A DNA stretch of 64,000 bases from the NCBI GenBank assembly GCA_965223105.1, contig OZ244987.1, positions 6,634,001 to 6,698,000 on the forward strand. The letters are read 5' to 3'. The stretch comes from JABDMH01 sp965223105. Its GTDB lineage: Bacteria; Bacteroidota; Bacteroidia; Chitinophagales; Saprospiraceae. Position numbers and translations under genes: made by a program. Position 1 is the first letter of the stretch. The number at the start of each line of letters is the position of its first letter. Below are positions 9,670 to 18,766 of this stretch, piece after piece. The notes beneath the pieces were generated by a model that was not told where the DNA came from, did not search any database, and saw only the letters and a program-made list of their open reading frames with translations.

Positions 9670-10206
9670 ATGTCAACCATCGAATTTCAAGACCGCCTGA
9701 ATCAGCTGTCCGCCGTACTGAACACGTTTGCCTACAACTTGACCAAAAATGTCGAGGACGCAAAGGATTTGTTTCAAGAAACTGCTTTTAGAGCGCTGAG
9801 CAATCGAGAAAAATTCCGGCCAGGCACAAATTTCAAGGCGTGGCTCTTCACCATCATGAAAAATATTTTCATAAACAACTACCGGAAGAAAGTAAAAGCC
9901 AATACCATAACTGATTCTACCGATAACTTGTATTACCTTAATTCAAGCAGCAAGGTAATCAGCAACAAAGCCGAATCCAACATTATGTTGGCTGAGCTTC
10001 ACGATATGATTGATAGTCTGGACGACTCTCTAAAGATTCCCTTCACCATGCATTATGAAGGATTTAAGTACCAGGAGATTGCGGACCAACTGAGTCTGCC
10101 CCTGGGTACGGTAAAGAGCAGAATATTCTTTGCCCGAAAAGAGCTCAAAAGTCTAATTCATGCTCGCTACAATCTCTTGTTCCGGCATCGTGAAAAAGCA
10201 TCATGA
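9670..10206 (+). CDS. RNA polymerase sigma-70 family (ECF-type) sigma factor
   Basis: This 178-residue protein has region 2 (NVEDAKDLFQETAFRALSN, then FKAWLFTIMKNIFINNYRK) and region 4 (FKYQEIADQLSLPLGTVKSR, then FFARKELK), the two domains of extracytoplasmic-function sigma factors. It has no neighbouring anti-sigma gene, unlike the sigma factor at 62738. Housekeeping ECF factors of this sort without anti-sigma partners are common in Bacteroidota. The start at 9670 (MSTIEFQDRL) matches family N-termini better than the upstream ATG at 9634, which would add 12 basic residues. It stands alone behind the secA operon and is followed by a clear terminator. Confidence 0.85.
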   Translation: MSTIEFQDRLNQLSAVLNTFAYNLTKNVEDAKDLFQETAFRALSNREKFRPGTNFKAWLFTIMKNIFINNYRKKVKANTITDSTDNLYYLNSSSKVISNKAESNIMLAELHDMIDSLDDSLKIPFTMHYEGFKYQEIADQLSLPLGTVKSRIFFARKELKSLIHARYNLLFRHREKAS

Positions 10207-10230
10207 CATCGGTTCGGAAATCAAAATTTT

Positions 10231-10261
10231 AAGAGGCTGGCAAATCGTCAGCCTTTTTCTT
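10231..10261 (+). terminator. Rho-independent terminator of the sigma factor gene
   Basis: AGGCTG (10234-10239) pairs with CAGCCT (10249-10254) around a 9-base loop and is followed by a T-rich run. The A-rich bases before the stem pair with this run. It sits 25 bp after the sigma factor stop. Confidence 0.8.
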
Positions 10262-10710
10262 ACCTATGAAGGCCACTTGCTTAACCGACACTTGCATGGC
10301 CATTAAATCTTTTGAAAGAACATAGATTTTTTACTCTTGACAACAATGTCGAAGCAAATGAGCTCCTCTTCATGCGGGGCATATTATTAGTGCTCCATTC
10401 AAAAAATATCTTATACTATCGGCATGCTACTTTCCGACAGACATCACTGTTGGATGCATGCATCCTACAGCGCAGGCTCTTCATCGTCAAATCAGATACA
10501 TTATGAAAGCAGTACTAGTGCCGCCACCTGTTAAGATGCAAGGCCTTGCCCTCTTTTACTTAATCAATGACAGGACTAATCTTCTCTGCCTGCATTCCAG
10601 ATATCGAATGTACACGACCTCGATCTTGGGTGATTGATACGCCCCCATTCATTGGGGAGATGGAAGATACGGGGCACAGTCTTCATAGTCATGCTCCTTT
10701 TGGATAAAAG
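10262..10710. other. Gene-poor interval
   Basis: About 450 bp with no convincing gene lies between the sigma factor terminator and the htrA terminator. Short frames occur (10312-10506 plus strand, 10567-10707 plus strand, and a 36-codon minus-strand frame), but none has a recognised domain and no structural RNA was recognised. Confidence 0.5.
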
Positions 10711-10713
10711 CAA

Positions 10714-10745
10714 AAGCGCCTGCTAGGGTATAATAGCAGGCGCCA
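10714..10745 (-). terminator. Rho-independent terminator of htrA
   Basis: A perfect 10-bp stem, GCGCCTGCTA (10716-10725) with TAGCAGGCGC (10734-10743), has an 8-base loop. On the minus strand it is followed by TTTTGCTTTT. It lies about 70 bp downstream of the HtrA stop. Confidence 0.9.
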
Positions 10746-10810
10746 TCAAAACAAAACGAAAAACCAACTTAAACCTTACTCATGCAATTGGCAAAATGCT
10801 TTCATATGTG

Positions 10811-11953
10811 TTATTCAGCTTTTAGTATTACCGCTATCTCTTGGCGGCTTTGATCACGATAAATGGTCAGTAAGACCTCATCACCAATGGAATATTGGTT
10901 AAGGGTCGCCACCAAATCTTCCGGAGACGAAACTGACTTCTCATCAACCATCAAAATAATGTCGTTGGGAATAATTCCCGCATATTGCGCTGCACCCCCA
11001 TCTTCTACTCGAGTGATGACAACGCCCTCATCAATGCCCAGGTCCAATTCTGCATACTCTTCATAATCCGGGATGGATGCGATACTGACACCCAGCCTCC
11101 CACGGGGACCACCATGCTCAATAATATTATTAATGATGGGTTCAAAAACGTTTGTTGGGATCGCAAAGGAATATCCGGCATAATAGCCGGTTGCGGTTGC
11201 AATTGCGGTATTAATCCCTACCAACTCACCAGCTGCATTCACCAGAGCACCTCCACTGTTGCCAGGATTCACTACGGCATCAGTCTGAATAAAATCCTCG
11301 ATAGCATCATTGCGGCGAATAATATTGTCACGACCTTTGGCACTGACAATTCCTGCGGTAACCGTTGATGTCAAATCAAAGGGATTTCCCACTGCCAACA
11401 CCCATTCCCCAACCTTTACTTTATCGGAATCTCCAAACTTGAGGTGAGGCACATCATCGGCATCAATCTTTATGACCGCAAGATCAGTGCGCGGATCTTT
11501 CCCAATCAGCTTGGCCTTAAATTTTCTATTGTCGTGTAAAGTAATTTCAAATTGATCGGCAAAATCAATGACATGATTGTTGGTAATGATGTAACCGTCG
11601 GGTGATATAATTACACCTGATCCCTTACCTGATCGGGCCCGGGGACCTCCAAAAAAACCATCATCCCCAAAAAAGAAGCTAAAGGGATCTCGAGGCGAAC
11701 GACGGTCGTTCAATCGATCTTGTGCCACCGCAATACTTTCTTCTGCGCTGATGTGTACCACCGCAGGCATGGCGGTACTGGCTGCGGCCACAAAGTCCAT
11801 CGAGGGCAGTGCGAAATGGTCAGTGATTCGAGTCAGGTGAGCTAGATCATTCTTTACCGTCTGAGTTCTATCTTTGCCTAACCAGATCATGCCAGCCAGG
11901 ACAATCAATCCTCCGGCAGAACCTGCAATCACGAGTGAGAGAATTCGTTTCAT
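10811..11953 (-). CDS. HtrA/Deg-family periplasmic serine protease
   Basis: HtrA proteases degrade misfolded envelope proteins. The 380-residue product has an N-terminal membrane or signal segment (residues 4-25), a trypsin-like domain with the catalytic triad His127 (NNHVID), Asp157 (TDLAV) and Ser233 (GNSGGALV), and one C-terminal PDZ domain from about residue 290 (RLGVSIASIPDY ... IGDEVLLTIYR). E. coli DegP has two PDZ domains, so this is closer to DegS in architecture; Bacteroidota often carry two. A Gly/Phe-rich linker (FSFFFGDDGFFGGPRARSG) corresponds to the LA loop. It is a single-gene unit with its own terminator. Confidence 0.93.
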   Translation of the reverse strand: MKRILSLVIAGSAGGLIVLAGMIWLGKDRTQTVKNDLAHLTRITDHFALPSMDFVAAASTAMPAVVHISAEESIAVAQDRLNDRRSPRDPFSFFFGDDGFFGGPRARSGKGSGVIISPDGYIITNNHVIDFADQFEITLHDNRKFKAKLIGKDPRTDLAVIKIDADDVPHLKFGDSDKVKVGEWVLAVGNPFDLTSTVTAGIVSAKGRDNIIRRNDAIEDFIQTDAVVNPGNSGGALVNAAGELVGINTAIATATGYYAGYSFAIPTNVFEPIINNIIEHGGPRGRLGVSIASIPDYEEYAELDLGIDEGVVITRVEDGGAAQYAGIIPNDIILMVDEKSVSSPEDLVATLNQYSIGDEVLLTIYRDQSRQEIAVILKAE

Positions 11954-12074
11954 CGGGAATAATTATTTTACCACTCAGTAATCAAGATAACGAGCCATAG
12001 AAGTGCTAGTTTTTCTTCATTTTTAATTTAACAATATATTAACTGCTTATAAGAATGAGGCAAAAAAACCTGAC

Positions 12075-12833
12075 ATGACCAGGATAGGACTGATTAGTGA
12101 CTTACACACTGGAGAACCAGATGATTCTCCCTTCGATATTGATCTTAGGGCAAATTTTAGATCCGTTTTATCCGAGCTAATGAATCACCAGCCCGATCAC
12201 CTGATCATAGCCGGTGACCTGTGCCTAAAAGATGGTGATAAAGCCATCTACCGATGGCAAAAATCGAAATTTGATGCCTTGGATGTTCCTTATTCGATCA
12301 TAGCTGGCAACCATGATGATGCTGGGGCTTTGTACGAGGTATTTTCGCATCTGCCACGATTGCATGATGGTGAACTGTATTACCATCGAGAGATGGGGGG
12401 TTATCATTTCATTTTTCTCGACACTGCTAAAGGATGCCTGTCAAGTATGCAGAAGAAATGGTTTGAGGAAAAACTGGTGGAAAAATTGGACCTCCCGAAG
12501 ATAGTCATCATGCACCATCCGCCAGACAAGATGCATGTGCCTCATATGGATTCGTCACATGCGCTGAGAGACGCACAGCAAGTGATGGAAATACTGAGAG
12601 GTCATCAGCATCCACTCCAGATTTTCTGCGGTCATTATCACGTCGAGAAATCCGTGTCTTTTGGGAATGTACATATTCACATTACCCCGTCATGTTACTT
12701 CCAGATTGATCCTTTTTCAGAAGAATTTAGAATCGATCACAAGGACATTGCTTACCGTCTCATAGATTTGTATCCAGATCATATAGATCATCATGTGCGA
12801 TATTTGAAGGGTCATGCCACAAGTAATCATTGA
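12075..12833 (+). CDS. Calcineurin-like metallophosphoesterase
   Basis: This 252-residue cytoplasmic enzyme has all the dinuclear metal motifs of the family: ISDLHTG, IIAGDLCL, AGNHDD, MHHPP and CGHYHVEKS. The class III cyclic-nucleotide phosphodiesterases (CpdA/Icc) have the same order and spacing, and the protein is near their length. A cyclic-AMP or other phosphodiester substrate is therefore plausible but not proven. It ends 7 bp inside the convergent gene at 12827-13414. The ATG at 12075 is the first in frame. Confidence 0.88.
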   Translation: MTRIGLISDLHTGEPDDSPFDIDLRANFRSVLSELMNHQPDHLIIAGDLCLKDGDKAIYRWQKSKFDALDVPYSIIAGNHDDAGALYEVFSHLPRLHDGELYYHREMGGYHFIFLDTAKGCLSSMQKKWFEEKLVEKLDLPKIVIMHHPPDKMHVPHMDSSHALRDAQQVMEILRGHQHPLQIFCGHYHVEKSVSFGNVHIHITPSCYFQIDPFSEEFRIDHKDIAYRLIDLYPDHIDHHVRYLKGHATSNH

Positions 12834-13414
12834 AATTGAAGCGCATACAATCGACGGTCGTGTTCCCCATCATGACGATTATATAGCATCAAATGGTAGG
12901 CGATTGCTCGATCTGGTCTGTAAATACACAGGAGTCTGCCAAAGTGCTTGTCAGTGAGGGAACGTTTAGGAACAAAATCGACATAGGCAGCCCAATCTGC
13001 ATTGAAATCCGTTCTGGCACGCTCTGTTGGGAATAAATGCATATGAATATCAAAGTGCTCATCATTGATTGCCAGGCTGCTGGCCATGGCAAAAGTACTC
13101 ACCTGAGGGACCTGGTGTTTTAAGTGACGATCGATATAAAAACGCATTTCAAATTCGTGCTCGGTAGAGTGAAGTACCAGGTCATATTTCATTAATCGAT
13201 CCTTTTGCTTCATCTTGATCTTATAAAACCCCTCCACGGGTTTAATGAAAGTCATACCCGATTGCTCCAATTTCTTCGTGAAATGATGTGAATAGTAAAT
13301 CTGAGCCTTCACATCTGTCGTCGTATGCACGAAGAATACGATTCCTGCATGGGTCAACACCTGGAATAAACCTTTCCTTATCAACCACATAATTTGAAAT
13401 TGAAAAGAGTCCAA
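12827..13414 (-). CDS. Hypothetical protein
   Basis: I do not recognise this 195-residue protein. It has one hydrophobic stretch near the N-terminus (LFQVLTHAGIVFFVHTTTD), many aromatic and charged residues, and no Cys cluster or known catalytic signature. Its composition and absence of low complexity indicate a real gene. The last codons overlap the metallophosphoesterase gene tail to tail by 7 bp. A start further in is possible at 13393 or 13315. Confidence 0.65.
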   Translation of the reverse strand: MDSFQFQIMWLIRKGLFQVLTHAGIVFFVHTTTDVKAQIYYSHHFTKKLEQSGMTFIKPVEGFYKIKMKQKDRLMKYDLVLHSTEHEFEMRFYIDRHLKHQVPQVSTFAMASSLAINDEHFDIHMHLFPTERARTDFNADWAAYVDFVPKRSLTDKHFGRLLCIYRPDRAIAYHLMLYNRHDGEHDRRLYALQFQ

Positions 13415-13477
13415 CCAATTTCGTCAAATTGAATTAAAAAAGACAACCTTTACCACAAAGTTCAGATATTTAGCCGC

Positions 13478-14188
13478 ATGTGTGGAAGATCCTCATTGAC
13501 AAAATCAGAAAAGGAGCTGGAGGCGAGATTTAAGGCCACCTTCTATAGTGAGGATCTGGAGAAATATAATCCCCTTCCTAATTATAATGTCGCACCAACT
13601 CATGTGATGCCCATTATTACGAATCGAGATCCAGATCACTTTTTACCACTGCGGTGGGGGCTTGTCCCATACTGGGCAAAAGACCAGAGGATAGGTGCCA
13701 GGATGATCAATGCACGTATTGAGACCGTATTGGAAAAATCTGCTTTTAAATATGCGGTATCTAAAAGAAGATGCCTGGTACCAATGGACGGTTATTACGA
13801 GTGGAAGAAAGAGGGGAAATCCAAGAAACCTTTTCGCATCGTCGTTAGGGATCAGGAAATATTTGCTTGTGCAGGTCTGTGGGAAACATGGAAATCACCC
13901 GCAGGTGATAAGATTTACTCCTATACCATCATCACTCAATCACCAAGTTCTTCCATTCAGCATATTCATGATCGCATGCCAGCCATCTTGAACCAAGAAC
14001 AAGAAGCTTTGTGGTTAGACATGGATCTGCCGGCAGAGGATGCCTTATCGTTGCTGGCCCCCTATCCTGAAGAGACCATCACTGCTTATGAGGTGTCATC
14101 GCGAGTAGGCAAAGTTTCGGAAAATGATGCCGGCCTGATTCAACCAATAGATCAGCCACCGACAGATCATCAAGCAAGCCTATTCTAG
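13478..14188 (+). CDS. SRAP (YedK/HMCES-type) abasic-site-binding protein
   Basis: SRAP proteins form a covalent thiazolidine link to abasic sites in single-stranded DNA through Cys2. The sequence starts MCGRSS, so Cys2 is free after Met removal. It also has the conserved NARIET, YYEWKKEGKSKKP and HDRMPAIL motifs that supply the Asn, Glu and His of the active site. The length of 236 residues is normal. The start is fixed because the Cys must be residue 2. It is a single gene; no LexA-box search was possible by eye. Confidence 0.95.
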   Translation: MCGRSSLTKSEKELEARFKATFYSEDLEKYNPLPNYNVAPTHVMPIITNRDPDHFLPLRWGLVPYWAKDQRIGARMINARIETVLEKSAFKYAVSKRRCLVPMDGYYEWKKEGKSKKPFRIVVRDQEIFACAGLWETWKSPAGDKIYSYTIITQSPSSSIQHIHDRMPAILNQEQEALWLDMDLPAEDALSLLAPYPEETITAYEVSSRVGKVSENDAGLIQPIDQPPTDHQASLF

Positions 14189-14214
14189 CAGAAGAGAAAA
14201 CAGAAGCCACCCTG

Positions 14215-15714
14215 TCAGTTCACATCATCCATCCATTTCTTCATTAATGGACTAAGTGCAATGAAAACAATCCCGGCACCTATCCCCGTCATTACCATGG
14301 TCATAAATAGGTCGGGAATTTGATTGAGTTGATTGGGATCAAATTGTCCAGCAACGAGTCCTGCGACCAGATTACCCAGTGCGGTACCTACAAACCACAT
14401 ACCCATCATCTGGCCGACATATCTTTTCGGCGCCAACTTGGTCGTGGTGCTCAGTCCCACGGGACTTAAACATAATTCTCCTACTGTATGGAGAAAGTAG
14501 GTAAATATTAAGAACATCATCGATGCTTTCATCCCTTGGGTGGCAATCTTTGCAGCGAAGTACATGACCAGGAAGCCCAGAGCTAGAAAAATCAAGCCCA
14601 AGGCAAATTTAAGTGGGGTGCGTGGATTCAAATGCTTCTTGGCCAACCAGATCCACAATACACCAAAAAGTGGTGCGAGGGTGATAATAAAGAAGGAGTT
14701 GACACTTTGCAACCAGCTTGCCGGCATTTCCCAGGATCCAAAAACTCGCTGAGTGTAACTCTCGGCAAAGAGATTAAGCGCTGATCCAGCCTGTTCGAAT
14801 CCGGACCAGAAGACCGCAGCACCCAGTACCAGTAGAAAGATCACGAAGACCTTTTTCTTCTCGTCGACAGACAGACCTCCAGAGATCATGACGTACGAAA
14901 AATACAAGATCACGACCACCGCAATGATGATAAAGACAGCCTGAGCAAGACCTTCGGCGGTAAACAGATCTATGACGTGGGTAAGTTGCAAGATTGCCAA
15001 AACAGCGACTGTAAAACCGGCAAACATAAGTGCCAGCCGGTTATTTCCCGTTGAAGCAGAGCCTTTCGAATCTTGCAAGATATTGGGCTCCATTCCAATC
15101 TGCCCTAAGTTATTGCCAGTGAGTTTGTATTGAATGAGTCCAAACACCATCCCAATCCCAGCCAAAGCAAAACCCAGATGCCAATCTATCGTTTCGGCGA
15201 AGTAACCACAGAGCAGTGGACCCAAGAAAGCCCCGACATTGATCCCCATGTAAAAAATACTGAAGCCCGCATCACGCCTTGCGCCCTTCCCGGGATATAA
15301 TTCTCCAACACAAGTGCTGATGTTGGGTTTTAGGAGACCCGTGCCCACCACAATAAAAATCAGGCCTAGATAAAAGGTGTATTCATTGGGGATGGCCAAG
15401 ATGAAGTGGCCCATGGCTATAATGATCCCACCGTACCAGATCGCTCGTCTTTGGCCAATTTTCCGGTCAGCAAACCAACCACCGGGCAATGTCAACAAAT
15501 ACACCCCGCAGGTGTACAACCCATAAATCGCAGCAGCTTTCCCCACGGAAAATCCCAGTCCACCATTAGCTACTGTAGCGGTCATAAACAGAATGAGTAG
15601 TGCCCGCATTCCATAGTAGCTAAAGCGCTCCCACATCTCTGTAAAAAAGAGGGTTGATAAACCTTTGGGATGGCCAAAAAAACCTTTGGTTGCAGTAGGA
15701 TCAAGAGTACTCAT
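14215..15714 (-). CDS. POT-family (PTR2) proton-dependent oligopeptide transporter
   Basis: This 499-residue MFS protein of the POT family imports di- and tripeptides with protons. It shows the family motifs FFTEMWERFSYYGMRALLILF (ExxERxxYY proton-coupling motif in helix 1) and GFSIFYMGINVGAFLGPLLC (PTR2 signature), plus about 14 hydrophobic segments. The start at 15714 gives a cytoplasmic N-terminus with TATKGFFGHPKGLSTLFF, typical of bacterial POTs. It is transcribed in the same direction as the DUF4230 and DUF3108 genes upstream, with 65 bp between. Confidence 0.95.
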   Translation of the reverse strand: MSTLDPTATKGFFGHPKGLSTLFFTEMWERFSYYGMRALLILFMTATVANGGLGFSVGKAAAIYGLYTCGVYLLTLPGGWFADRKIGQRRAIWYGGIIIAMGHFILAIPNEYTFYLGLIFIVVGTGLLKPNISTCVGELYPGKGARRDAGFSIFYMGINVGAFLGPLLCGYFAETIDWHLGFALAGIGMVFGLIQYKLTGNNLGQIGMEPNILQDSKGSASTGNNRLALMFAGFTVAVLAILQLTHVIDLFTAEGLAQAVFIIIAVVVILYFSYVMISGGLSVDEKKKVFVIFLLVLGAAVFWSGFEQAGSALNLFAESYTQRVFGSWEMPASWLQSVNSFFIITLAPLFGVLWIWLAKKHLNPRTPLKFALGLIFLALGFLVMYFAAKIATQGMKASMMFLIFTYFLHTVGELCLSPVGLSTTTKLAPKRYVGQMMGMWFVGTALGNLVAGLVAGQFDPNQLNQIPDLFMTMVMTGIGAGIVFIALSPLMKKWMDDVN

Positions 15715-15779
15715 GGGCAGTGAAATAGGTTAGGTCAGTGACTAAAAATAGCTTTTTAAGCTGGAAACCCCACCACCCA

Positions 15780-16382
15780 TCAGTCCTTCCAAGCACTGAC
15801 GGCATCCTTTTCAACACGTAGGTCCCAATCCAGACCCTGGACCATAGTGCGGATGGTGGCCAACAACTCTTCTCCACGTGCATCCGCTCTTTTCAAGAGA
15901 TCACCGTCTTCAGCAACTGCTCGAACATACTGCTTGGCCTTTTCATTGAGTTTATTCAGATCTTCTCGTGAAAAAGAATTAAAGGTTCCTTCTTGAAGAT
16001 CGTAGTAGTCGAGATCGTGATCTATGCTGAGAATAGTAGCTTCAGGAAATCCCCTGATGTAAACGATACGTTGAGATGGATCTGCATCGATCTCAATTTC
16101 CTCCAGATCAAAGCCAGCCGAAACTTTAGCTTTTACCCTGATCAAGGCCTTTTTTCGGAAAATACCCCAGTCATAGCCGTAATAATCTTTGTAGTCGTAG
16201 ACTTCTGATATATACCCTTCAACACTCACCAATTTGGTCACATCACGGATCTGTTCGAGTAATAGTGTGGCCTCCTCTTGGCTTTCTTTTTTAAAGCTGG
16301 GCCAGAAATTGGTGTTGGCAATCCAGAGACCGGCCAAAAAAGCAATGATAACCAAGATGCCAAAGATGAGACGCTTCATCAT
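15780..16382 (-). CDS. DUF4230-domain membrane-anchored protein
   Basis: This 200-residue protein has an N-terminal transmembrane helix (LIFGILVIIAFLAGLWIAN) followed by an extracytoplasmic domain with the DUF4230 pattern: TKLVSVEGYISEVYDYKD, then a beta-rich part ending SIDHDLDYYDLQEG and an alpha-helical C-terminus. The function is not known for the family. Its start codon overlaps the stop of the DUF3108 gene by one base, so the two are very likely co-translated. Confidence 0.8.
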   Translation of the reverse strand: MMKRLIFGILVIIAFLAGLWIANTNFWPSFKKESQEEATLLLEQIRDVTKLVSVEGYISEVYDYKDYYGYDWGIFRKKALIRVKAKVSAGFDLEEIEIDADPSQRIVYIRGFPEATILSIDHDLDYYDLQEGTFNSFSREDLNKLNEKAKQYVRAVAEDGDLLKRADARGEELLATIRTMVQGLDWDLRVEKDAVSAWKD

Positions 16383-17212
16383 TATAAATCAACAGGATAC
16401 TTCAGACCTTTATACTCTCGAAGTACAGCCTTTACGGAACCCACCGATATGGGAGACTCGATCAAAAGCGGAATCCGGTTCTGATCATTTGATACCCAAA
16501 TTTTCATGCCCTCATTATCCTTGAAGACATTACCTACTATTAACTCTGGTTCGAACAGTAACGTGTTACAGGGACCCAGACCACGAACTCTCTTCTTCTC
16601 CTCGACACCTTTATACACTACGGATATGTTGTAGATCTTTCGATCGAGATAAACATTCATCGGTATCCTGGAGTCAATGTCGTAGGTACTGAAGTCAATG
16701 TTCCGCATACTGTAGAAACTCGACAAAATGTCATGCGTACACTCTACCAGAGCCACTTCTTCCTCGTCTGCTTTCTCTTTACTTTTTCCTTTTCTGGAAA
16801 TGGCTATCTGGTGCTCGTGTTTGTATTTCACATCATCATAAAGCCGGTAGTTGCCTTCCAGTACTTTCCGGATGGTACGCTTAGGGCGCATGGTTTGTTT
16901 ATCAATGAAACTATCGTAATAATCGCGGACTTTGAAGATCCAATCGTATGATTTATAGGTGCGACCCATAGCCGAAATATGATAGAGGTCACCTTTTTCC
17001 GCTACTTCAAAACTCACTTCTCCTGCAGCAATCCAAACGAATCCCAGATTGTAATAAATCTTGTACACCACTTTTTCACCGGCCTGAAATACTTCATTGG
17101 TAATGGTACAAGTATCAGAACGGCTTAACTCAGCAGTTGGACGGTGAGATTGACTGCTGAAACTGACAACAAGGATGACCACTGTTGTCAGAATCCACCT
17201 ACGAAAAGCCAT
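16382..17212 (-). CDS. DUF3108-domain exported protein
   Basis: This 276-residue protein has a signal peptide (MAFRRWILTTVVILVVSFSS) and the DUF3108 pattern: FQAGEKVVYKIYYNLGFVWI near residue 45, then GEVSFEV, and a C-terminal KAVLREYKGLKYP. Proteins of this family are periplasmic beta-rich proteins of unclear role, possibly lipid or peptidoglycan related. It forms a two-gene unit with the DUF4230 gene. The upstream side faces the group II intron at 17430. Confidence 0.82.
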   Translation of the reverse strand: MAFRRWILTTVVILVVSFSSQSHRPTAELSRSDTCTITNEVFQAGEKVVYKIYYNLGFVWIAAGEVSFEVAEKGDLYHISAMGRTYKSYDWIFKVRDYYDSFIDKQTMRPKRTIRKVLEGNYRLYDDVKYKHEHQIAISRKGKSKEKADEEEVALVECTHDILSSFYSMRNIDFSTYDIDSRIPMNVYLDRKIYNISVVYKGVEEKKRVRGLGPCNTLLFEPELIVGNVFKDNEGMKIWVSNDQNRIPLLIESPISVGSVKAVLREYKGLKYPVDL

Positions 17213-17438
17213 AACTCATTAATTTCAATTCTTTCATAAATAAAACGAATATCATGCCGGCTGGCGTTTCTTGACTTTGAGAATTCTCCCTGGAAGTAAA
17301 CGAGTGGATTTGATCTTTAGTTCGATAGAGCCTGATTTGCAAGCAATTGGCGTCGATCAAGCAAGAGCTCCATACCTAAGGGCGATCAATGAATAGACTT
17401 TGTGTCTACCAGCATCATGGCAGGAATCGAGTAGAGAG

Positions 17439-17540
17439 AAGTAAGATAAACTTTTAGACCTGCAAACTGCAAAGGAGTTTATCCTACTTCGCCCTCTCAC
17501 ACCACCGGACTGACATACGGTTCACGTATCACGGCGGTTC
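17439..17540 (-). ncRNA. Group II intron domains V and VI
   Basis: Domain V (17540 to 17501 on the minus strand) pairs ACCGCC with GGTGGT and ATACG with CGTAT around a short loop, and is followed by GTGAGAGG. Domain VI pairs GAAGTAGGATAAACT with AGTTTATCTTACTTC (17490 to 17439). These are the catalytic and branch-site domains of the ribozyme. The last codons of the ORF run into domain V. Confidence 0.85.
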
Positions 17541-18766
17541 TTAGAGTAATTTGGTAATGGATGGAACCGACTGTGCAGCAGGTGCAATGACGCGAGTCCA
17601 ACTGTATCAAAGTAATGGTTCGGATATGCAGCATTCATATGGCTTGCACCCGAATTCCACCAGGCTCCGCGCTGATTAAACGATGACAGCACCGCTCTTT
17701 CCTCGCTAAGTCCTCGGGATATCAGTGCGCTCTTTCTCGTCCAATTCCGCTTCATCTGGCGCCATTTAATCTTCCTCAAGTGGCGCCGTATCCAGCCATC
17801 CAGTTCCTTCGTGAATCCTCTCACCTCACTGAGCGAAAAGTAACTCATCCACCCAGCCAACAGTGGGTTGAGGTTCTCTTTCACGAAGCGCTCAAGGTTC
17901 CTGCCCTTCCCCATTCTCATCCTCACCTTAACCTTGTTCTTGAATCGCTTGATACTCCATTTGGCAACCTTAAACTTCACCGGGTTGTTGCTTGTAAAAC
18001 TATAACCCAGCAGCTTACGATTCCATGGTCGATCCAGGGTGCTCTTCTCTCCATTGACTTTTAGCTTTAGCTTCTGCTCAATGAAGCCCTTTAGGCTTTC
18101 CATTACTCGTTCTCCTGAGCGTTTGGTCTTCACGTATATCTGAAAATCATCCGCATATCGTACAAAGTAATGCCCCCGCTTCTCCAACTCTTTATCTAAC
18201 TCGTCCAACACAATGTTTGATAACAATGGTGATAACGGGCTGCCTTGTGGGGTCCCTTTCTTCCGAATTTGTTCCATGCCGTTCACCATCATCCCACTTC
18301 GCAGATACCGCTCTATCAGATGGATTACGCGTCGATCCGATATCCGATTGCTCAGCTTACTTAGTAGGCGTTGATGGTTTACTTCATCGAAAAACTTCGC
18401 AAGGTCCATATCTACAACCCATCTTCGTCCTGTGTTAATATGATCCCGGGCTGTACGTAGTGCCTGATGGGCACTCCGCCCTACTCGAAAACCATAACTC
18501 CATTCCGAAAATTCTGCGTCGTAATATGGACTCAGTACTTGCTGTATGCCTTGTTGTATCATCCGGTCTACCACTGTCGGTATGCCTAGCATCCGAACTC
18601 CACCTCCCGGCTTTGGTATCTCTACCATCCGCACTCGTTGGGGGTAGTAGCTGTCTGTCAACAAGGACGCTTTGATCCCTGACCAATGCTTATCTAGATG
18701 CGGCTTTAGTTCCTCTACAGTCATGCCATCTATGCCACCACTGCCTTGGTTATTGTACACTCGCAT
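17522..18766 (-). CDS. Group II intron reverse transcriptase/maturase, N-terminus apparently frameshifted
   Basis: This 414-residue intron-encoded protein has RT blocks including IPKPGGGVRMLGIPTVVDRM, SYGFRVGRSAH, VVDMDLAKFFDEVNH, GTPQGSPLSPLLSN and the catalytic YADD at residues 204-207. A maturase/GIIM region follows (LNPLLAGWMSYFSLSEV). No HNH endonuclease domain is present. The first residues MRVYNNQGSGGIDGM lack the usual preceding helix; that helix (MEQIVSRGNMIELY) is encoded just upstream in another frame (18753-18806) that stops after 18 codons. The gene is thus either frameshifted or starts internally. The stop lies inside domain V. Confidence 0.9.
   Translation of the reverse strand: MRVYNNQGSGGIDGMTVEELKPHLDKHWSGIKASLLTDSYYPQRVRMVEIPKPGGGVRMLGIPTVVDRMIQQGIQQVLSPYYDAEFSEWSYGFRVGRSAHQALRTARDHINTGRRWVVDMDLAKFFDEVNHQRLLSKLSNRISDRRVIHLIERYLRSGMMVNGMEQIRKKGTPQGSPLSPLLSNIVLDELDKELEKRGHYFVRYADDFQIYVKTKRSGERVMESLKGFIEQKLKLKVNGEKSTLDRPWNRKLLGYSFTSNNPVKFKVAKWSIKRFKNKVKVRMRMGKGRNLERFVKENLNPLLAGWMSYFSLSEVRGFTKELDGWIRRHLRKIKWRQMKRNWTRKSALISRGLSEERAVLSSFNQRGAWWNSGASHMNAAYPNHYFDTVGLASLHLLHSRFHPLPNYSKNRRDT

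Noticed and set aside
10312..10506. 64-codon plus-strand frame after the sigma factor terminator
   Set aside because: Composition is unlike neighbouring genes, with no domain, no ribosome site and no conserved motif.
10567..10707. 46-codon plus-strand frame ending WVIDTPPFIGEMEDTGHS and so on, and a 36-codon minus-strand frame preceded by AAAAGGAG
   Set aside because: Both are short and overlap on opposite strands; no known protein is recognisable, so neither is annotated.
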